DNA from: Coptis chinensis
Taxonomy: Eukaryota > Streptophyta > Magnoliopsida > Ranunculales > Ranunculaceae
Reading direction: 5' to 3'
DNA length: 64,000 bases
Assembly (NCBI GenBank): GCA_015680905.1
Contig: CM027385.1
Location: forward strand, 77,397,501 to 77,461,500
Part shown: one piece after another, positions 58,708 through 64,000 of the stretch
How the letters are laid out: every line of letters starts with the position of its first letter
How positions within the stretch are numbered: position 1 is the first letter of the stretch
The notes under the pieces: generated by a model
What the model saw: only the letters and a program-made list of their open reading frames with translations
The model's database searches: none
What the model was told of the DNA's origin: nothing
Made by a program: the position numbers and the translations under genes

Positions 58708-60162
58708 ATGTCTAGAGAAGAAAGAATTACATATAACCAAAGGTTATGGGGAGGATCTAGTAGTAATAGTTCGCCTTCCGGTTTCACCGGTCGCCTTCCG
58801 TACTTCTCATAAGATGACTACATGGAAAGAGTAAGAGATGAGCATAATGATATGATGAGGCTAAGGAGGAGGAGGAGGTTGCAGCTTATTATCCATCGCT
58901 GGGGCATTAATGACTCAAGCAGCCATTGAAATTGAAGATGTGGATACGCACAAACGCTGGATCCGCGGCAGGCGTAGAGTACACGCTTAGAGATGGTGGT
59001 GATTTCAAGAAACAAAAGATAATGAGGATTACTTCACAACACCTTGTAGTGGCCTCCCCATAAGTTTAGACGGGTACACAGATGACAAGAGAGCTTTTAT
59101 GTATATGTTGCATACCGCTGCATCATTCGACGACATTACTTTAAAGACAAGGTGGATGGATTGGGTCGGCAAGCAATTTCGGGTTACAAAAGGGACTAGC
59201 CGCAGCTTGCACAATTAGCAACCGGTTGTTCTTCCGATTCAACGGATGAGTATTTACAAATTGGAGATTCCACAAAGAAATGTATCTATGAAGCGCTGGT
59301 GCAAGGCAATTATCACGGCGCTTTGAGGAAGAGTACTTGAGACGACTCAAGCCGAGGCGGCATTAATCGCTAGGATATTAGCTGAAAATGCAGCAAGGGG
59401 TTTTCCAGAATGCTTGGATCAATCGATCGTATGCATCGGGTGTGGAAGAATTGCCCAAGTGGATGGGCTGGAACACATGTAGGGTACAAGAAGGAACCAA
59501 CTTTGATACTTGAAGCCGCTGCGCATAAACATTGTTGATCCGCATTGCTTCTTCGCCTACCAGTTTCGTGATAATGACATTAACGCGCTTCATCGCTCTC
59601 ATGTTTTTGAATCATTGTGAGAGCAAGGTGAGGCTCCCCGCTGTTGCATTTAATGTGAATGGTAATGACTATGATATGGGATATTATCTTGTTGATGGTA
59701 TTTACCCAAAATGGGGCACATTTGTTCGCCATTCGCTATCCAAGAAATAAGCATGAAAAGATCTTTACTCAACGCCAAGAAGCCGCAAGAAAGGATGTTG
59801 AAAGGACGCTTGAGTTTTGCGTGCACGATGGCATATTGTTAAGGCTTCGCGTTGTCATAGTGTTGTTGTTCTTGGAGATATAATGAAGGCATGCATTATA
59901 ATGCATAATATGATTGTTGAGAATGAACGGAAAGTGGAGTTTGGAATTGAAAGGTCGAGGAAAGAAACAATACCCGCTTCTTCGTGAAGATGATGGTTTT
60001 CATTTTGTCTATCGATGATTGAAGCAAGAAATAAGATCGTAAATGAAGTTACACATACTAATCTTCAAAAGGACTTAGTTGAACATGTTTTTAATTGGAC
60101 CGCATTGAAGAAAACAAAGAGATCCGGTACCAATTTATGATCCAAATTGGTCGGATCCGTGA
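58708..60162 (+). pseudogene. PIF/Harbinger transposase, broken
   Basis: Starts at ATG 58708 (MSREERITYNQRLWGGSSSN). Decayed frames carry plant Harbinger transposase blocks: ...SIDRMHRVWKNCPSGWAG (first catalytic Asp region, about 59410-59470), [32 protein letters not shown] (second Asp region, about 59565-59610), [20 protein letters not shown] (59660-59715), QRQEAARKDVERTLEF and GDIMKACIIMHNMIVENER (third acidic residue region), ending near 60162. At least four frameshifts or stops. Confidence 0.88.
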
Positions 60163-60199
60163 TGAGGGAGAAGGAGGCTTAAAATTAAAATGGAAATGA

Positions 60200-60720
60200 A
60201 AATGTATTTCCTATGTATTTCCTAACGGAACTATTAAGTTCCAACGTGATTTCCTATGTATTTCCTATGTATTTCCTAACGGAACTATTAAGTTCCAACG
60301 ATTTCCTATGTATTTCCTATGTATTTCCTAACGTGAACTATTAAGTTCCAACGATTTCCTATGTATTTCCTATGTATTTCCTAATGAACTATTAAGTTCC
60401 AACGTATTTCCTAATGTATTTCCTAATGTATTTCCTATGTAGTTCCAACGTATTTAATCAGTTGTATTTTAATGAACTATATTACAATGTATTTTAATTT
60501 GATTGGTAATTGTATTTCTATGAAAATAATTATATTGGATAAAAACATACATAGTGCATTAATTAAAAAAACAATTAGATAAAAATACATAGTTCATTAA
60601 TTAAAAATACAATGAAATTAAAATACATAGTGCATTAATTAAAAAGACAGTGAAATTAAAATACATAGTGCTTTAATTAAAATAAAATACTAGATAATTA
60701 AAATACATAAGCTTAGTTAG
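60200..60720. repeat. Two consecutive AT-rich tandem repeats
   Basis: 60200-60440: about four units of roughly 58 bp built from atttcctatgtatttcctaa and aactattaagttccaacg. 60540-60715: about five units of roughly 38 bp with aaaatacatagtgcattaat. Located between the transposase gene and the opposing Myb-like ORF, i.e. at their convergent 3' ends. Confidence 0.88.
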
Positions 60721-61864
60721 AGCTAGAACCACCTCTAGCCCTTCCCCATTCAAAGACGATTTCAGCTTGTTGTTGCTCGATTATAAAAGCTGCATCGGGA
60801 TGGAGGACACTTGTATCGGTCGCTAAAATCTTAGCTTCATATTGCATCTTTTGAAGCCGATTTTTTTCCAATTGAACCTGATTTTTTTCTGCTTGAACCG
60901 ATTTTTTCTTCTCTTGCCATCACAGCTTCTTTTGACCATATGCAAGTTCCCTTTCCTAAGTTCTAAGCATTTTTGTGTTTCATTTGCATCCTGTGCAAAT
61001 GTATCCTCTAAACGTAAAGTAACCCTCCAACATACCAAATGATTTTTCTTGGTTCCTTTTGACTTGGCTTTCTTCGATCCAAGAGGACGCCCATTTCTTT
61101 GGACGCTTCTATTTCTTGAGAACCCTCCAATTCAACTCCACCAACACTTGGTGAATTAGAAGTTGAATCTTCACCATCATTTTATGACCTTTTTCCTTTG
61201 TGGGGCGGCTTGACCTTGCCTCAAAAACGCTATCTCCACTTTGGATTATCCTTGAGTATAACGTAACAATGATCAAGTGAAAAAGCCGATTTTTCTTGTA
61301 GTTGGTACGCCATCCTTGCCTCGACAACTAAAAAAAAAAAAAAAAAAAAAAAAATGGTGGTAATTAGACTAAAATAATCACTAGGACTAAGATAATTAAA
61401 CTGCAATAATAATTAGACTAAGATAATAATTAGACTAAGACTAAAATGGAAATAATAAATACACTAAGATAATTAGACGAAGACGGAAATAATTAGACTA
61501 AGACTAAGATAATCAATAAATTCCAAATTGACAACGCTTGTAATTACCCGGCTTTGTATTGTTGTACCACTTGCATGTCGAGCCTCCACCGCGATTCACA
61601 ATTGCAACAAATTTGTTCATCATTTTTTTGAAATATATTTCCACCTTCCGCTAATTGAATCGAGACCTATCCCACCCATCGCTTGATTGAACTCGCTTGT
61701 TACACGATTCCAAAATCCTTTTGCATTTTGGAAAGCACCAACAATAGAGTCTTCACTAATTTTTATCCAAGCAAGACATAGAGCTTGATCATCGGACATG
61801 CTAAAGTGAGCTCTCGCTTTGCTTGAGTGCTACCACTTGCTTGAGATGCTTGAGTTGATGCCAT
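60713..61864 (-). pseudogene. Harbinger Myb/NAM-associated ORF1
   Basis: Minus strand from ATG 61864 (MASTQASQASGSTQ), frameshift, then MSDDQALCLAWIKISEDSIV and FQNAKGFWNRVTSEFNQAMG, the trihelix/Myb-like DNA-binding start of plant Harbinger ORF1 proteins. The C-terminal part is Lys/Glu-rich and ends EAKILATDTSVLHPDAAFII, EQQQAEIVFEWGRARGGSS with stop at 60713-60715. In active relatives this protein partners the transposase. A 30-odd base A run (61327-61355) and other breaks interrupt it. Confidence 0.78.
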
Positions 61865-62031
61865 TTGATATTTGGTTTTTTAAGAACTGATTTTAAAGAA
61901 GAAGAAATATGATATATGATTGTTGGAAGTGTGAGTTGAAATGAAACAAATGTTGTATATATACCAAAGTTTTTATTTTGACCGCTTTTTGACCGCTCGA
62001 CTTTTTGACCGCTGGTAGCCGTAGGACTCTG

Positions 62032-62091
62032 GACGGGATGTTGATTCCGCCTCGTGAGTTTTATAATCCGCACGGAATCCAACATCCCGTC
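62032..62091. repeat. Right cluster of 21-bp palindromes (2 copies)
   Basis: GACGGGATGTTGATTCCGCC (62032-62051) and a copy ending CAACATCCCGTCC (62071-62091), subterminal at the right end, mirroring the left cluster. Confidence 0.85.
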
Positions 62092-63693
62092 CGGTTAACA
62101 AGTCAGTTGATAAACTCGGTGGTTGGTTTCACCTCGCTTTGAACCGGGATAATTATCACCTTCATTATCACCCCTGCATTGCACGCCAGCTTTTGGACCC
62201 AAGTAGGTGATAATTATCACTACCCCCTCTCTATCACCTGCATTGCAAATGCTCTAACAATCATACTTTTAGACCAATTATGTGAGTAATAATTAAGAGT
62301 TAACACCGACACGTGTTTTTATGCATTTGCTTTAAAGTCCATTATGTGCATAAATGTGCCACTTTAGTGAGATAAAGGAGCAAAGGTCGGTTACTAAGGA
62401 GTTCCGTGATTAAAGGCCAAGATTCAAGAAGACAAAGCCTCTCTAAAGCCCGGTCAAAGCTAAAAAAGTCAAAGTCCACGCGTGCAGAAACAAAGGCACA
62501 AAAGTCAACAGAACTTCCAAGACCACCATATCTTTGGACTCGACTCGAATGAGGCCTACCTTATGTCAAAACGACCGGCTCGGAAAGAGCTTTCCAATGG
62601 TCTAAGCCTTGATCCAATCAGAGGAGCAGAAGTGGACGAAAAGTCTGTTGAAGCCAACTGCAGCTGAAGATGCCTTTTTGGACTGAAAGAATTGGGTTTT
62701 GGGCCTGATACTCTGGCCCAAAACATGGCTCCAAGCCCATGCACGATTTTTGGATCTGAGAGTATAAAAACCAAAGCTTCACTATTTATTAATGGTAGCT
62801 AGTTAGACCTAAAATAATATAGATAATTCTAGATCTGTTTTCATTAATTAAATTAAGTTTTAGTTCCATTTTCAATTCTTGTTTTAGATTAAGTCTTTGA
62901 ATCATTGTTCTTGATTGATTAGATAAATAAAATAGTTATTTTATCAATTTCGAATTGTGTTATTTCAATCTATTAGATCTAGTTTTAATTGTTGATTGGT
63001 TACCATCTCTTAGTTGTTAATCAGAATTTAATCATTGTTTTGTTTAGATTAGTAAATTTCGAATCTTGATAATATGTGTAGTTTAGATTCATATGGGAAT
63101 GATTCAAGGCTAAAACCTCCATTAGAGGGGTTGATGAAGCCTTGATGAAAACTTGGTGGTATAGTGTAGAAGCATTGTAGAATCTATTCCAATCTAGAAG
63201 GTCGTGATTCGCCATGAGAATGGGTGGACGACCTCACATGCTAGTTAGTACTTTCAGAGAAATGCCATGAACACTAGGGATTAGGACTCGAATTTCTTGC
63301 CGTAAGAACGTAAGAATCGAGATACAAGAATCTTTGCTAGGCTATTGAGTTGGATTCAAGGTGGATTCAATTCCCATCTAATCCTTTATCTAGATTCAAA
63401 ACAATCATATTTCCATAGCATTCGTAGTTTAAATTCAAGTAATCAAATTCAAGAAGTATCGTGAGTATTCACCTTCGTAAAGCTCTCATTGACTTAAGAC
63501 TGATTAATTAGATTATAAAACAATTACATGCTAGAGCACTAGGAGTGGAACGAATTCGTTACTCCACTCTATTTCGATAGACTTGAGAGTAGGAAACTTT
63601 GATAAACAAATAGCATCATAAATAGTTTAGTTTACTTACGTTTTGAGTTTATCGTTCATTTCGTAGGTAAGCTATTCATTTTATGTTTTATCA

Positions 63694-63711
63694 AATGGAG
63701 CCGCTGCCATC
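63694..63711 (+). other. Degenerate primer binding site after the second Gypsy-type LTR
   Basis: aatggagccgctgccatc directly follows the LTR end and resembles a mutated TGGCGCCGCTGCC-type Gypsy primer site. Confidence 0.55.
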
Positions 63712-64000
63712 TTAGTTGCACTTTAGCATTATTTTCATAGTAGAATTAGTCATTTTTAAGTCCCATTAAACCCACCCACCCTTGTTTGATTCATACCGCG
63801 GTTATTCATTTCAGCTGAAAAAAATTCCGAAAAATTACACGGAAATACGATCGCTTTATAAGGAGCCCAACTCTCTATAGCTCGACAATCGAAATATTTA
63901 ACCGCCTTCTTCCCGAAATACACTACCACGTCATCGGACTTCGAAAGCACGACCCGCCTCTTCCCAAAGCTGACCTCAAGGCCACTTGTTGAACTAAGAG
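63712..64000. other. Internal leader of the second LTR element, window end
   Basis: Expected to be the untranslated leader before gag. No family motif recognised in any frame. Confidence 0.4.

Larger units (their letters stand above)
54832..62255. mobile_element. PIF/Harbinger DNA transposon, 7.4 kb, with PMD gene
   Basis: Terminal inverted repeats AGAGCATTTGCAATGCA at the left and TGCATTGCAAATGCTCT, inverted, at the right, with further subterminal complementarity (ctatcacc / ggtgatag). Flanking bases are TA and TAA, compatible with a diverged TWA target. Contents left to right: three palindromes, a 60-bp minisatellite, a PMD gene (+), two palindromes, a Harbinger transposase (+), AT-rich repeats, a Myb/NAM-like ORF (-) and two palindromes. 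Transposase plus Myb-like ORF in convergent arrangement is typical of PIF/Harbinger. Frames are broken, so inactive. Confidence 0.85.
54798..63693 (+). mobile_element. 5' LTR of a second LTR retrotransposon, split by a Harbinger element
   Basis: The LTR begins TGATAAGAGCCC at 54798 inside Copia RT and resumes after the Harbinger element at about 62256, ending GTTTTATCA at 63693 (inverted ends TGATAA/TTATCA). Net length is about 1.47 kb. A Gypsy-like primer site follows. The rest of the element continues past the window. Confidence 0.7.

Noticed and set aside
1..64000. tRNA, rRNA or CRISPR features
   Set aside because: None recognised; the tandem repeats seen are transposon or minisatellite repeats without spacer structure.

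Overview
This is a nuclear genomic window from a flowering plant, probably a eudicot. The evidence is spliceosomal GT-AG introns, organelle-targeting leaders, plant-only families (SCI1, DUF641/GIL1, PEPKR2, IDA-like peptide, PsbQ-like) and plant transposon lineages (Tat-type Gypsy, Tork-like Copia, hAT MITEs, PIF/Harbinger, MULE). I cannot name the species. About half of the window is transposon sequence.

Left third (1-22.6 kb), mostly host genes: a PB1-domain protein with a 6-copy coding minisatellite (277-1266, -); the RING-finger exons of a RING1-like E3 ligase (2865-8172, -) whose large intron holds a MITE and a 1.7 kb MULE carrying a captured, decayed PsbQ-like exon; a SCI1-like gene (8663-12258, +) whose third intron holds LINE and MITE insertions; an acetylornithine aminotransferase gene with three exons (15287-18705, +); and a DUF641/GIL1-like gene with two one-base frameshifts (21245-22577, +). 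Several hAT elements with clean 8-bp target duplications lie between them.

Middle (24.2-46.7 kb): a PiT/PHO4-type phosphate transporter gene is present twice. Copy A (24.2-27.0 kb) is a five-exon fragment broken by a LINE; it ends exactly at the stop codon of an opposing PEPKR2-like kinase (27013-28039, -). Copy B (42605-46718) is an apparently intact 12-exon gene. Its upstream flank was split by a 12.8 kb Tat-type Gypsy element (29481-42262, coding strand -) that also carries a spliced ORF on the opposite strand, with its 3' half duplicated.

Right third (46.7-64 kb): two small secreted peptide genes (an IDA/PIP-like precursor and an 8-cysteine peptide) are followed by a transposon nest. A Copia element is cut by the long LTR of another Gypsy element. 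That LTR is in turn split by a 7.4 kb PIF/Harbinger element that holds a transposase gene, an opposing Myb/NAM-like ORF, a plant mobile domain (PMD) gene and seven copies of a 21-bp palindrome.

The host genes show no operon-like or pathway linkage. The most notable signals are the gene-carrying MULE, the PMD-carrying Harbinger with its palindromes, the duplicated antisense ORF in the Gypsy element, and the ordered history that can be read from the transporter duplication.
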